Part shown: piece by piece, positions 41,004 through 52,332 of the stretch
Layout of the letters: the number at the start of each line of letters is the position of its first letter
How positions within the stretch are numbered: the first letter of the stretch is position 1
From: Batillaria attramentaria
Lineage: Eukaryota; Mollusca; Gastropoda; Batillariidae
Direction: 5' to 3'
NCBI GenBank assembly: GCA_018292915.2
Contig: JACVVK020000447.1
Location: forward strand, 202,501 to 266,500
Length of the DNA stretch: 64,000 bases
Notes under the pieces: generated by a model
The model's database searches: none
The model's input: only the letters and a program-made list of their open reading frames with translations
What the model was told of the DNA's origin: nothing
Program-made: the position numbers and the translations under genes

Positions 41004-42817
41004 ATGGTTAAATCTTTAGTTAGAAGGGCACAGAAATCTTTCGCAGAGCAAATCATAGCGGACGGAAAAGACAGTCGGAATATTTGGAAAGCCATCAACA
41101 TGTTTACCCGGGGCAAAAAAATAAAACGTACATTCATTCCATCCGAACTCTCACCGAACGATTTTAATAATCATTTTTTAAACATTACTGATTCCATAGT
41201 CCAATCTAATCTCAATAACCCTGAAGACTATGTATGTCCTGAAGAACTCCGCAGTCACTGTCAGTCAGCAAAAGAAAGTTCTTTCTCTGTTCCACCCATG
41301 ACAGTCTATGAAGTTGGGAAATCAATCTCTGCTATAAAGAACAAGGCGTGTGGTCCTGATGCAATTAACATTAACATCCTTAAGTTGTCACTACCCTACA
41401 TTGTGGAATCACTCACATTTATTTATAATCTGTCACTCCAACACAGTATATTTCCAGACGAACTCAAGAAAGCCAAAGTAGTGCCTATTCCGAAAAGTAA
41501 AGATCTCCACAATCTCAGTGACTACCGTCCGATTTCAGTTTTATCAGTCCTGTCCAAACCACTGGAAAGACATATCCATAACCACATGCTCAGTTTCCTA
41601 GAAAAACAACATCTTTTAAATCCGCTCCAATCTGGTTTCCGCCCTCAACATTCGTGCCACACCGCACTTGTCCGCATCGTCGACACTTGGCTATCTGCCA
41701 TCAACAAATCCCAACTAACTGGTGCGGTCTTTCTTGACCTGAAAAAAGCCTTTGACTTGGTGAACCACAGCATTTTGTTAAAGAAATTGTCCCTATATAT
41801 CCCTGATCCTAAGACAATCTCCTTATTTTCCTCATATCTCCAAGGTAGAAGGCAGAAAGTCTATCTAAATGGTGCGTTTTCTGAGGAAGGTGTTGTTAAG
41901 CTCGGTGTGCCCCAGGGCTCTATCCTTGGTCCGATTTTCTTTTGTTTATTCATCAATGATATGCCCCTCTCCATCTCAAACCCTAATGTAAGCTGTGATA
42001 TGTTTGCTGACGACTCCACGCTCCATGCGTCGGATGTGCATGAGTCAAAAGTAAACGAAGTATTGCAGCACAGCCTCACTGAAACCTCCCAGTGGTGTAA
42101 AGCCAACCACATGGTAATTAGTACCACCAAAACCAAAAGCATGCTAATTACAACGCGCCAAAAACACCAACGCAAACTATCTCCCCTACGGTTGTCAGTT
42201 GGGTTCGAGTCTATCGAGCAGGTCTCGAACCACCGTCTACTAGGTGTCATAATTGACGACCAACTAAAGTGGGAAACGCATGTTGATGGTCTCTGTAAAT
42301 TATTGTCAAAAAATGTATTCTTGCTATCCAAACTAAGTCGCCTAGTCAGCCCTGACATCTGCAAGCTATTCTTTCATGCCCACGTGCAAAGTCATCTAGA
42401 TTTTGCGTCCACTTTGTGGGACGAGTGCAGCGAAAATCAGTTCAAAAAGGTAAACTCCGTTCATCGGCGCGCTGTCAAACTCTTACACTCGGGTAATTCT
42501 AGTACCGACCAAAAGTTTAAAATCCTCAAACTTCTACCTCTTAAACAGCATCTGGAGTTTAACAAATGCTTAATGATGCACAAAATTGTTTCCTACAAAG
42601 CCCCAACATATCTTCATCAACTATTTAATTTCGAACATGATAAACAACATAACACAAGGAACAGTCTGCTCCCAGTGCCTCGTCCAAGGGTTGATATATA
42701 TATAAAAGTAGCCTGTCTTTCTCAGGGGCATCCATGTGGAACTCTTTACCACTGAGTATCCAAAACGTTTCCAAATTCATAAACTTCAAACAAATTCTAC
42801 ACGATACGCTTATCTGA
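41004..42817 (+). pseudogene. LINE ORF2, reverse transcriptase domain
   Basis: 583 codons open from 41004 to 42755. Blocks: KVVPIPKSKD, DYRPISVLSVLSKPLER, QSGFRPQHSCHTAL, AVFLDLKKAFD (Asp245), GVPQGSILGPIFF and MFADDS (Asp336-Asp337), so the catalytic triad is present. A frameshift near 42700 separates the last stretch (MWNSLPLSIQNVSKFINFKQ), which ends at TGA 42815-42817. Placement in the CR1/L2 group is from these motifs by eye. Confidence 0.87.
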
Positions 42818-42949
42818 CGATATATATAGAAATGTGTTACATACATGTTTTGCAATATTAGAGACGACTGTAAATTTCTTACTTGGCATACAGCCAGTAT
42901 CATCAGCACATGCCACGTATGTTTTGATTTGTTTATCGTGTGTATTTTT

Positions 42950-43150
42950 CTCTCCTGTATTTCGCCGCGGTGGTCGAATGGTAGAGCGTTGGACTTCCAA
43001 TGCTCGGGTCGTGAGTTCGAACCCCGGCTGGGGCCAAATATTGTGCTGGCTTTTTCATCGTTGCCCCGTCTTTGATATCACCCTTATGTGGTGGAAAAGG
43101 ACGTTAAACTTCCAAACACCCACCCACCCACCCACCCTCTCCTGTATTTC
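42950..43150 (+). mobile_element. SINE family 3 with 14-bp target duplication
   Basis: Body 42964-43136 (173 bp) between exact repeats CTCTCCTGTATTTC at 42950-42963 and 43137-43150. Head gccgcggtggtcgaatggta; gacttccaatgctcgg; gttcgaaccccgg; ends in (CACC)n. The clearest complete copy of the family. Confidence 0.93.
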
Positions 43151-43332
43151 CCCTAGATAGTTTATACTTTTTTTTAACTTTTTTTTTTGTTTTTGTTTGT
43201 TTGTTTGTTTTGATTTTTTTCTCAATACCGTTTAATGTAGAATAGCAGGACAGCATGGAAGATAGGCAGCAATGCCTAAATGCTCTATCCTGAATAAAAA
43301 AAAAACCGTTTCATCAACGTTTCATCATCATC

Positions 43333-43785
43333 TCTCTCGTGCGCCGAGCGTTGCAGCCGGTCGACTGTTGACTGGATGGTATAAGATTTCTGCCACTTTT
43401 TTTCATACAGGTTGTTTGCCTACTAACTGAATCTCTCATCAGTCTAGTGACTGCCACCGTAGATTAAGAAGAGCTGTCGGAAGTTAACCAGTGTAAATAC
43501 TTTGTTCATTCCTGGTTCAATTTTGAACGTGTCCTCTATATAAAGGTTATTCAGTTCCAAGATGGATGTATGAGAAATAGAGCACGCTAAGCGTCGTGGA
43601 GCCCCAGATCAGTGTTGGCGTTAGCTGTGGTATGGAAATGGGCCTGACCCAGTTTTGGCTCCTGTCTCGTTTCAAACTATTCAAAAGCATGCTTTTGTTG
43701 TTTGGTTTGGTTTGGTGGCGGTTGTTTGGTTTGCTTGTTCGTTTGGTCTTTGTTGTTGTTTTTCATGTTGTTGTTGTTGTTGTTG

Positions 43786-43835
<50 letters not shown>

Positions 43836-44560
43836 ACATGTGTTTGTGGATGTTGGTTTTGTTGTTGGTTTTTGTTTGTTGTTGGTTTCTTGTGCTTCTT
43901 GTGTTTTTGTTGTTGTTGTTGTTTTCTTGTTTGTTTGTTTGTTTGTTTGTTTGTTTGGAGGGGTGTTGTCGTTTTTGGTTGTTTTATATTTTTATTTTTT
44001 TTATTTTTTTTGGGGGGAGAGGTGGTTGTTGTTTCAGTTACTGTTTTGTTCTTGTATTCTTGTCTTTTTTATGGAATCTTTCGTACCTTTCATTGCGCAT
44101 ACTGTACATTCATGATTAGGTTGAGTGAACCCGAAAGGCGGCGGCTGTCCACATATTGATCCGCCGGTGCACGCACTTCTCACACTAGATGTACATTGTC
44201 GATTTTTAGCACGACCTAGTGCGGACTTCCATTACCAGTAGCAGTCCCCAGTTGGTAGCCACACATAGGCCAGCAATGTGTCCTACTTATGTCTATAGAG
44301 ATTGTAGGTGTTATCTGGTAAACAGCATTCAGTGGGACCACCATTGCCCCGGGACAATGTGTAATATTGCATAAGATTCGGGATAGGTGAATTCGAGAAA
44401 GAAAAGTTTAGTGTGTTGTAATTCACTCCGAGTCAATAGCCAGTGCCCATTGTCCGTTAAGTCAGGCCAATAGCCAGTGCCCATTGTCCGTTAAGTCAGG
44501 CGTGTCTATCATTGTAGGTGTTATCTGGTAAACAGCATTCAGTGGGTCCACCATTGTCCC
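43333..44560 (+). repeat. Block U, copy 2 (no exon 1)
   Basis: Matches 11633-12825 from gtgcgccgagcgttgcagcc through the G/T tract (43690-44020) to the tail. The promoter, exon 1 and SINE part is missing. It starts directly after the LINE 3' end. Confidence 0.85.
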
Positions 44561-44602
44561 GCTGGCTCGCTGCAGCAACCGTGAACACGTACTGTCCTAA
44601 CC

Positions 44603-44642
44603 ATGGCAACGACAGGATTTCTCCACCTCTTCCTCGGTCTAG
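44603..44642 (+). CDS. Extra copy of exon 1 (signal-peptide exon)
   Basis: Base-for-base copy of the 40-nt gene I exon 1, with its ATG context and gtagga donor. It lacks the roughly 270-bp upstream region kept at 10994 and 49328, so it probably has no promoter of its own. It could still act as an alternative first exon for gene II or be a dead duplicate. Confidence 0.5.
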
Positions 44643-44756
44643 GTAGGAGTTTGCCTGTTCTTATATAAGTATATTCACAGAGACTGATGCTTACTGGTAC
44701 TGATTCGGTGGTTTTTCGCCGCTGTCCGGTGTTAGCGAGTCTCTCTCTCTCTCTCG

Positions 44757-44914
44757 GGGAGCCGGGATAGCCGAATGGTAGAGCGTTGGACTTTCAATGC
44801 TCGGGTCGTGAGTTCGACGGAATCCCGGCTGGGGCCAAATATTTGTACTGGCCTTTTTCCTCGTTGCCCCGTCTCACCTTAATATGTAGGAATTTAAACT
44901 CCCATCCACCCACC

Positions 44915-44925
<11 letters not shown>
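44757..44925 (+). mobile_element. SINE family 3 in block U copy 3
   Basis: Same insertion as at 11462, shared by descent. The intact CCGG at 44762-44765 is the empty site of the 1.8-kb element found in copy 5. Confidence 0.87.
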
Positions 44926-44958
<33 letters not shown>

Positions 44959-45426
44959 CGCCGAGCGTTGCAGCCGGTCGACTGTTGACTGGACTCGGAT
45001 GGTATAAGATTTCTGCCACTTTGTTCATACAGGTTGTTTGCCTACTAACTGAATCTCTCATCAGTCTAGTGACTGCCACCGTAGATTAAGAAGAGCTGTC
45101 GGAAGTTAACCAGTGTAAATACTTTGTTCATTCCTGGTTCAATTTTGAACGTGTCCTCCGCTGTCAACTATATAAAGGTTATTCAGTTCCAAGAAGGATG
45201 TATGAGAAATAGAGCACGCTAAGCGTCGTGGAGCCCCAGATCAGTGTTGGCGTTAGCTGTGGTATGGAAATGGGCCTGACCCAGTTTTGGCTCCTGTCTC
45301 GTTTCAAACTATTCAAAAGCATGCTTTTGTTGTTTGGTTTGGTTTGGTGGCGGTTGTTTGGTTTGCTTGTTCGTTTGGTCTTTGTTGTTGTTTTTCATGT
45401 TTTGGTTGTTGTTGTTGTTGTTGTTG

Positions 45427-45471
<45 letters not shown>

Positions 45472-45780
45472 CGTGGATGTTGGTTTTGTTGTTGGTTTTT
45501 GTTTGTTGTTGGTTTCTTGTGCTTCTTGTGTTTTTTTGTTGTTGTTGTTGTTTTCTTGTTGTTTGTTTGTTTGTTTGTTTGTTTGTTTGTTTGGAGGGGT
45601 GTTGTCGTTTTTGGTTGTTTTATATTTATTTATTTTTTTTTGGGGGGGGGAGAGGTGGTTGTTGTTTCAGTTACTGTTTTGTTCTTGTTTTCTTGTCTTT
45701 TTATGGAATCTTTCGTACCTTTCATTTCGCATACTGTACATTAATGATTAGGTTGAGTGAACCCGAAAGTAATGGTGGAC

Positions 45781-46189
45781 GGATGAAAAAAAAAACAAGA
45801 TGGCCACTGACCAGCCCAATATGTTGTTTCCAGGCACTAAACACAAAACATAACTAGAAAGTACAAACTGTCATGAAACTACTGCAGTTTACAGAATTAT
45901 CCTAAGTGAAGGGACTACGGAGATATTTGACACTAAACAGACACAAACAAACACAACTAATTGACACGCGCGCCATCGCGGATACGAAACACTGCGTGCG
46001 CGTGGGCAGTACACACTACACAGGGCTGGCCAGGGAACAAAGGCTGATGTACAGGGGTGGCCGGGGAAGGGTAGAACGGGTGGCTAGAGGGACAGCGGGA
46101 CTAAGAAGAACAAAGAGGGGAATACAGCAGTACACACGTTGTAAACAAAGTATCAGTAAATAGGGGCCGGGTATGACCCGGTCTCACCG
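45781..46189. other. Unassigned spacer
   Basis: No coding or repeat signal. The 85-codon frame at 45906-46163 has no recognisable features. Confidence 0.4.
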
Positions 46190-46356
46190 AGAATATGAAA
46201 ACAAATCACGCACCGCTCAAGCCCAGGCCTCACGTATGCTAGTGTCAACGTCCGACAGAATGAGCCTTGACCTCCTAACTCGCATGACAGCGAATGGATC
46301 ACCTGACGCTTGCATATTTGGTGAAATACCACGCTGTCACTGACACACCTGGCGGG

Positions 46357-46407
<51 letters not shown>

Positions 46408-46464
46408 ATAATGGGAAATTCATTCCTGTGTACTTGGGGGCAGCTGCTTGGAAGCAACATTGGC

Positions 46465-46528
<64 letters not shown>

Positions 46529-46550
46529 AGTGATACACATTTCCGTAAGC
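46190..46550 (-). repeat. Inverted copy of the 13453-13850 segment
   Basis: The reverse complement matches across (TG)n, ttggaagcaacattggcag and the (TC)n/(CA)n tracts. Confidence 0.85.
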
Positions 46551-46552
46551 TT

Positions 46553-46577
46553 GCTGTTGTTGTTGTTGTTGTTGTTG

Positions 46578-46646
<69 letters not shown>

Positions 46647-47877
46647 TGGATGTTGGTTTTGTTGTTGGTTTTTGTTTGTTGTCGGTTTCTTGTGCTTCTT
46701 GTGTTTTTGTTTGTTTTATATTTTTATTTTTTTTATTTTTTTTTGGGGGGGAGAGGTGGTTGTTGTTTCAGTTACTGTTTTGTTCTTGTTTTCTTGTTTT
46801 CTTGTCTTTTTTTATGGAATCTTTCGTACCTTTCATTGCGCATACTGTACATTCATGATTAGGTTGAGTGAACCCGAAAGGCGGCGGCTGTCCACATATT
46901 GATCCGCCGGTGCACGCACTTCTCACACTAGATGTACATTGTCGATTTTTAGCACGACCTAGTGCGGACTTCCATTACCAGTAGCAGTCCCCAGTTGGTA
47001 GCCACACACATAGGCCAGTAATGTGTCCTACTTATGTCTATAGAGATTGTAGGTGTTATCTGGTAAACAGCATTCAGTGGGACCACCATTGCCCCGGGAC
47101 AATGTGTAATATTGCATAAGATTCGGGATAGGTGAATTCGAGAAAGAAAAGTTTAGTGTGTTGTACAGTATACGCCGGTTATAAGAAACTCGAGGGGGGT
47201 GAATTTTTTGGTTTCTTATATCCGAGGTTTCTTATATCTGAAAGTCGGATATAAGAAAGTATTTTGAAAAATATTTCTTATAACCGAGTTAAGTGAAAAA
47301 AGGTTTAAAACATTTCTTTTTTCTCAGTTCGTGTATGTTTTGCATTAAATTAAGAAATATCTGGTTTCTCTTAAAGACCTGCACAGAATATATATGTGTA
47401 GAGTTAATATACACCAGTGCGCTTGTGTCCTTCAATGTCAGATTTTTTTGTTTGAACATGAAAATACTGTTTTTGCTTCCCAACTGTAGCGCTGGCGGTC
47501 ATGTGGTAAGAAAAAACAAAACAAAACAAAAAAAACCAACCAAACCAACCAACCAACCAACCAAACAAACAAACAAAAAAGAACTAAGGGGAGAGAGAGA
47601 GAGAATTCCCTTGTATTTATAGGATATATTAAAAGTGCATTATGTATCAACTTTTGATCTATAAAACACTCGTCCCATTAGAGTATGATATGCGATGCTT
47701 TCCGTGTCTAATTTGGCTGAAAAAAGCTGCAAATTAGCTTTTTTTCTGTTGGGAGGGGGAAGGGGGATGGAGGAAAGATGGACCACGTATATTGTCAAAG
47801 AAAGGAATTGATCAACAGTTAGTCTAATACTGATAGTTTTATTCTCCTTAACGCGAGCCCTGTAGACAGAGACAGAC

Positions 47878-47921
<44 letters not shown>

Positions 47922-48536
47922 AGCTCCCAATCAGGCAAAAAAACAAAATAATAATAAAAACAACATATAGCAATAGAACAACAAAAATGCATCTCGTATT
48001 TTTTCTTCTTGCCAACATTCAATTTTGCACGGAACAGAATGGTAAAGAACCAATTCAAGAAAAGAAAATCATGCGCCATCATGTGCCTGTCCTAAGTGAC
48101 GTCAGACCTGACCTGTTTTCTTAGAATGAGTGAAATTTTCTTGGAAATGTACTTTCGGTTTCTTACAATGAGTGAAATTTTCTTGGAAATGTACTTTCGG
48201 TTTCTTATATCCGAGTTTTTGTATCAAGCGGGACAAGAAATTTGCTTTCCTAAAACCGAGTTTTCTTATAAGCGAGTTTCTTGTATCCGAGTTTTTGTAA
48301 TACATAATAAAGAAGAGTTTGGCCGGGGGAAAAAAATTCGTTGGCAATAACCGAGTTTTCTTATATCCGAGTTGCTTATATCCGGCGTCCACTGTAATTC
48401 ACTCCGAGTCAATAGCCAGTGCCCATTGTCCGTTAAGTCAGGCCAATAGCCAGTGCCCATTGTCCGTTAAGTCAGGCGTGTCTATCATTGTAGGTGTTAT
48501 CTGGTAAACAGCATTCAGTGGGTCCACCATTGTCCC
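46553..48536 (+). repeat. Block U, copy 4, split by a TA-flanked element
   Basis: 46553-47165 and 48395-48536 match the G/T tract and tail of the block. The pogo/mariner-like element at 47166-48394 interrupts it. Confidence 0.83.
47166..48394. mobile_element. 1.23-kb pogo/Tc1-mariner-like non-autonomous element, TA duplication
   Basis: Ends CAGTATACGCCGGTTATAAG and, mirrored, CAGTGGACGCCGGATATAAG. TA stands on both sides (47164-47165, 48395-48396). The empty site is seen in block copy 2 (gtgttgTAattcac at 44414-44426). Subterminal cttatatccgag motifs repeat at both ends. No transposase frame. Confidence 0.9.
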
Positions 48537-49204
48537 GAGGCGCGTTCAGTTAGCTTAGCGGCTACGTAGGAAAGCGAGGAAAGCTAGCGAGGCCGTTCAG
48601 TTGAGCGTAGCCAGGCTAGCCCCTAGCGTAGGAAAAGTAGAACCCCGCAGAGGTGCTAGCTTCGGCTAGCTTCTCATTTCAAGATGGCGTCCGTTCGTGT
48701 GTGTGGCTTCAATTTTTTTCAACTGTTTGATTTTTAAAGATCGATGGGGACCGCATCATAAATGATATGACCGTTGTGTATCAGGCTTGATCTGTACCAA
48801 CTTATTATCCAGTTTAATTTGCTGAATCCTGTTAGGGACGTTCATAAATCATTTCTAAGCCAGCGTTTCCTTTGTTCGCGTTCAGCGTTCACGCTCAGCG
48901 TTGGTTGTTGCTTAACTGACGAAGTCTTTCATATGCGCGTCAGTCTAGGTTTCTGCCTTTGGCCTGCTTCTCTTCACTCAACATGCAAAACAACTTGTCT
49001 GTGACTTGCATCATGCTTACGATCGCCCCCTCAACAGCATTATAGCAAAGTTCTTGTTTAAGAAGTTCCTTCACAACGCCAACGCTCACGCTTTCCGCCA
49101 TTTTGAAAATGCTCGCACCGCTAGCGCCGTTAGTTGACTGCTAGCTTTCTCCCTTTTGCGATCGCTACGTCGACCTAGATATCTAGCTCAACTGAACGCG
49201 CCTC
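48537..49204. mobile_element. 668-bp MITE-like element, ends GAGGCGCGTTCAGTT
   Basis: Left gaggcgcgttcagttagctt and right, mirrored, gaggcgcgttcagttgagct. The core has tttcaagatggcgtccg, as in the 7880-8359 element, and an opposed cgccattttg. It sits at the centre of the palindrome CATTGTCCC/GGGACAATG of block U. Extra agct on the right; no clean duplication. Confidence 0.78.
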
Positions 49205-49327
49205 AGCTGGGACAATGTGTACTCTAGCATAAGATTCGGGATGGGTGACTGGCCACGCGGCTCGCATGTACAGCGCTGACCAGAGAACAAAGGGGTAGTG
49301 GGGCCAGCGACCCAAAATAGCGGTCGA

Positions 49328-49628
49328 GCTAAGTAACTCTTGTGGATGCAAGGGGAGGTAATATTCACGTTCACACAGCTAGAGGGAAAACGGGCGACGT
49401 GTTGTGGCAAGCACAAGTTTCACTGCTGCCGAGGCAGAGATCGAACACGTTCTCCGCCGTTAGACCAGTGTGTCGAAAGATCGACCTTTAAAAGGAGCCA
49501 CTTGTGCGGCGGAGATCACAAAGACAGTCGGGGGAAAAACCGCACGGCGTGTGACAGGGTGGGGGTCAGCGTCAGCGTCTTCAGTTTGTGGCTCGCTGCA
49601 GCAACCGTGAACACGTACTGTCCTAACC
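49328..49628 (+). promoter_or_regulatory. Candidate promoter and 5' leader of gene II
   Basis: Near-identical to 10994-11294, including the TATA-like ccTTTAAAAGgagcc and the accATGG start context. Small indels only. Confidence 0.52.
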
Positions 49629-49668
49629 ATGGCAACGACAGGATTTCTCCACCTCTTCCTCGGTCTAG
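49629..49668 (+). CDS. Gene II exon 1 (signal peptide)
   Basis: ATG in accATGGc; reads [13 protein letters not shown]; phase 1 donor CTAG|gtagga. The same 40 nt as the gene I exon 1. Confidence 0.72.
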
Positions 49669-51097
49669 GTAGGAGTTTGCCTGTTCTTATATAAGTATAT
49701 TCACAGAGACTGATGCTTACTGGTACTGATTCGGTGGTTTTTCGCCGCTGTCCGGTGTTAGCGAGTCTCTCTCTCTCTCGGGGAGCCGGTGTAGCATCCG
49801 GTCCGGTCCCCCCTCTGAAGTAGTCCCCCGGGGGACCAATTCGTGGCAAAAACTGCTCTGTAATGGTCCCCCCCTTAGACATCCAGCCTCGTTTTCGACT
49901 GGTCCCCCTGGGCGATTTTGGTCCCCCCTCGCATCCAAAGTAGGCCCCCTCTCGAACTGGTCCCCCTCTTTTCTAACCAATGTAGAGCTATGTCAGTATT
50001 TATTTTTAACTTTATTGTTACAAAACTTTATTGTCCCCAAAAGCACAGGGCCATAGGAACATTTTTTTTTCTTTTTTTTTCCCGATTTATGTGCTTGTTG
50101 TTATTTTTGTGTGTGTGAGATATATTTGTTTGGTTGTGTTCTTGTTTCTTTCAGTTGTTTTTTTGCATTGGTTCTTTTTTGCTGTCCACATTTCCTGTCA
50201 TTTTTTTAAACTGGAAATAGCATTTAGAGAATAACATCAAAGACCAAGTATCTAATATTTTCTATACAACGCCATAGAAAAAATATTTCTTCAAAATTAA
50301 GTAAGTGTCCATGACATGAAAACTAGTTGCCACCTTTGGCTTTCAGCGTACTTCAAGTAGACAGTCAAGACTGAGTACCAGTGTCTCAAATCATGACCCT
50401 TGAAACAACAAAAACAGCAGAAGACTAACAGTTCTGGTCTAAGGAGTGACACAAAAAACAGGAGCAAAGTGATGTCCAAGATTCATTATATAAATTACTC
50501 TGTCTGTTTTCAATGGGGCCGATTGCCAAACTGGCCCGTATTTCAGCCACCTAGGTTGTCGGCCTGGAGCCTCTCTTGTGAACACATACACGGGCGTGTC
50601 CAAGAGGGTGGCTGCAGCAAATATCTCAACCTCGGTGGCCCAAGTACGGAATGAATTGTCGTGTACTTATAATTATAGGCATGTTTGACACGAGTCACGT
50701 GACGTGTCAAGAAGCGTGGCGACCGTTTATAATTATAGGCATGTTTGACACGAGTCACGTGACGTGTCAAGAAGCGTGGCGACCGTTTTCTCATCCCACA
50801 AAAAAAAAAAAAAAGAGAAAACAAATCTAAACTTTTAAAAGTGATTTAACTTCGTAGATTTGCCGTTCTATGTAGCCTATACTTTTGTTTTTTAGTGGCG
50901 ACCGTTTTCTCATCCCACAAAAAAAAAGAAAAGAGAAAATAAAAAAAACAAAAGTATAGGCTACATAGAACGGCAAATCTACGAAGTTCAATCACTTTTA
51001 AAAGTTTAGATTTGACACTGTAACCTTGACCCAGTTCAAGATCATCTTGAATAACATCTCTGTACAAAAATGAAAATAATTATACATATAATGAAAG

Positions 51098-51179
<82 letters not shown>

Positions 51180-51285
51180 TTGCGTGCGTGCGTGCGTGAG
51201 TGAGTGTGCACGCGTGCGTGCGTGCGTGCATAATGTGTGTGTGTGTGTGTGTTTGAGAGATGGGGGGAGGAGAGAAAGTGTGGGG

Positions 51286-51320
<35 letters not shown>

Positions 51321-51744
51321 GTGAGAGATCCAGAGTCACGTTTTCTACTGAGTTGACACACACTATAACAATAAAGTTAAAAATAAATACTGACATAGCT
51401 CTACATTGGTTAGAAAAGAGGGGGACCAGTTCGAGAGGGGGCCTACTTTGGATGCGAGGGGGGACCAAAATCGCCCAGGGGGACCAGTCGAAAACGAGGC
51501 TGGATGTCTAAGGGGGGACCATTATAGAGCAGTTTTTGCCACGAATTGGTCCCCCGGGGGACTGCTTCAGAGGGGGGACCGGACCGGATCCTACACCGGG
51601 ATAGCCGAATGGTAGAGCGTTGGACTTTCAATGCTCGGGTCGTGAGTTCGAATCCCGGCTGGGGCCAAATATTTGTACTGGCCTTTTTCCTCGTTGCCCC
51701 GTCTCACCTTAATATGTAGGAATTTAAACTCCCATCCACCCACC

Positions 51745-51797
<53 letters not shown>

Positions 51798-52265
51798 GTG
51801 CGCCGAGCGTTGCAGCCGGTCGACTGTTGACTGGACTCGGATGGTATAAGATTTCTGCCACTTTGTTCATACAGGTTGTTTGCCTACTAACTGAATCTCT
51901 CATCAGTCTAGTGACTGCCACCGTAGATTAAGAAGAGCTGTCGGAAGTTAACCAGTGTAAATACTTTGTTCATTCCTGGTTCAATTTTGAACGTGTCCTC
52001 CGCTGTCAACTATATAAAGGTTATTCAGTTCCAAGAAGGATGTATGAGAAATAGAGCACGCTAAGCGTCGTGGAGCCCCAGATCAGTGTTGGCGTTAGCT
52101 GTGGTATGGAAATGGGCCTGACCCAGTTTTGGCTTCTGTCTCGTTTCAAACTATTCAAAAGCATGCTTTTGTTGTTTGGTTTGGTTTGGTGGTGGTTGTT
52201 TGGTTTGCTTGTTCGTTTGGTCTTTGTTGTTGTTTTTCATGTTGTTGTTGTTGTTGTTGTTGTTG

Positions 52266-52332
<67 letters not shown>

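Larger units (their letters stand above)
33188..43306 (+). mobile_element. Decayed CR1/L2-like non-LTR retrotransposon, split by a 3.5-kb insertion
   Basis: In order: ORF1 with coiled coil (33188-34354), its esterase-like part (34333-35155), an inserted element (35181-38702), a Pro/Ser/Tyr-rich ORF1 end (to 39341), ORF2 endonuclease (39991-40929), ORF2 reverse transcriptase (41004-42817 with frameshifts), and a 3' UTR ending ctgaataaaaaaaaaa. A SINE sits in the 3' UTR. The 5' boundary is not defined; similarity may begin earlier than the first ATG. Homopolymer frameshifts mean this copy is inactive. Confidence 0.8.
44570..45780 (+). repeat. Block U, copy 3 (exon 1 without its upstream region)
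   Basis: Similarity starts at ggctcgctgcagcaaccgtg, only 33 nt before the ATG, and continues through SINE 3 (44757-44925) and the G/T tract. The break at gaacccgaaagtaatggtgg is shared with copy 5. Confidence 0.85.
49786..51599. mobile_element. 1.8-kb element with 230-bp inverted ends and CCGG target duplication
   Basis: Body 49790-51595; CCGG at 49786-49789 and 51596-51599, with the empty CCGG site visible in the SINE copies at 44757 and 11462. Left arm 49790-50020 (tgtagcatccggtccggtcc) mirrors 51366-51595. Arms repeat the phrase ggtcccccc. The interior has a 59-bp duplication, a 70-bp inverted repeat and (GT)n/(GA)n, and no transposase frame. The superfamily is not recognised. Confidence 0.9.

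Noticed and set aside
33188..43306. Reading the LINE as an active, intact element
   Set aside because: At least five frameshifts (near 34330, 34690, 34855, 40881-40964 and 42700) and a 3.5-kb insertion interrupt it.
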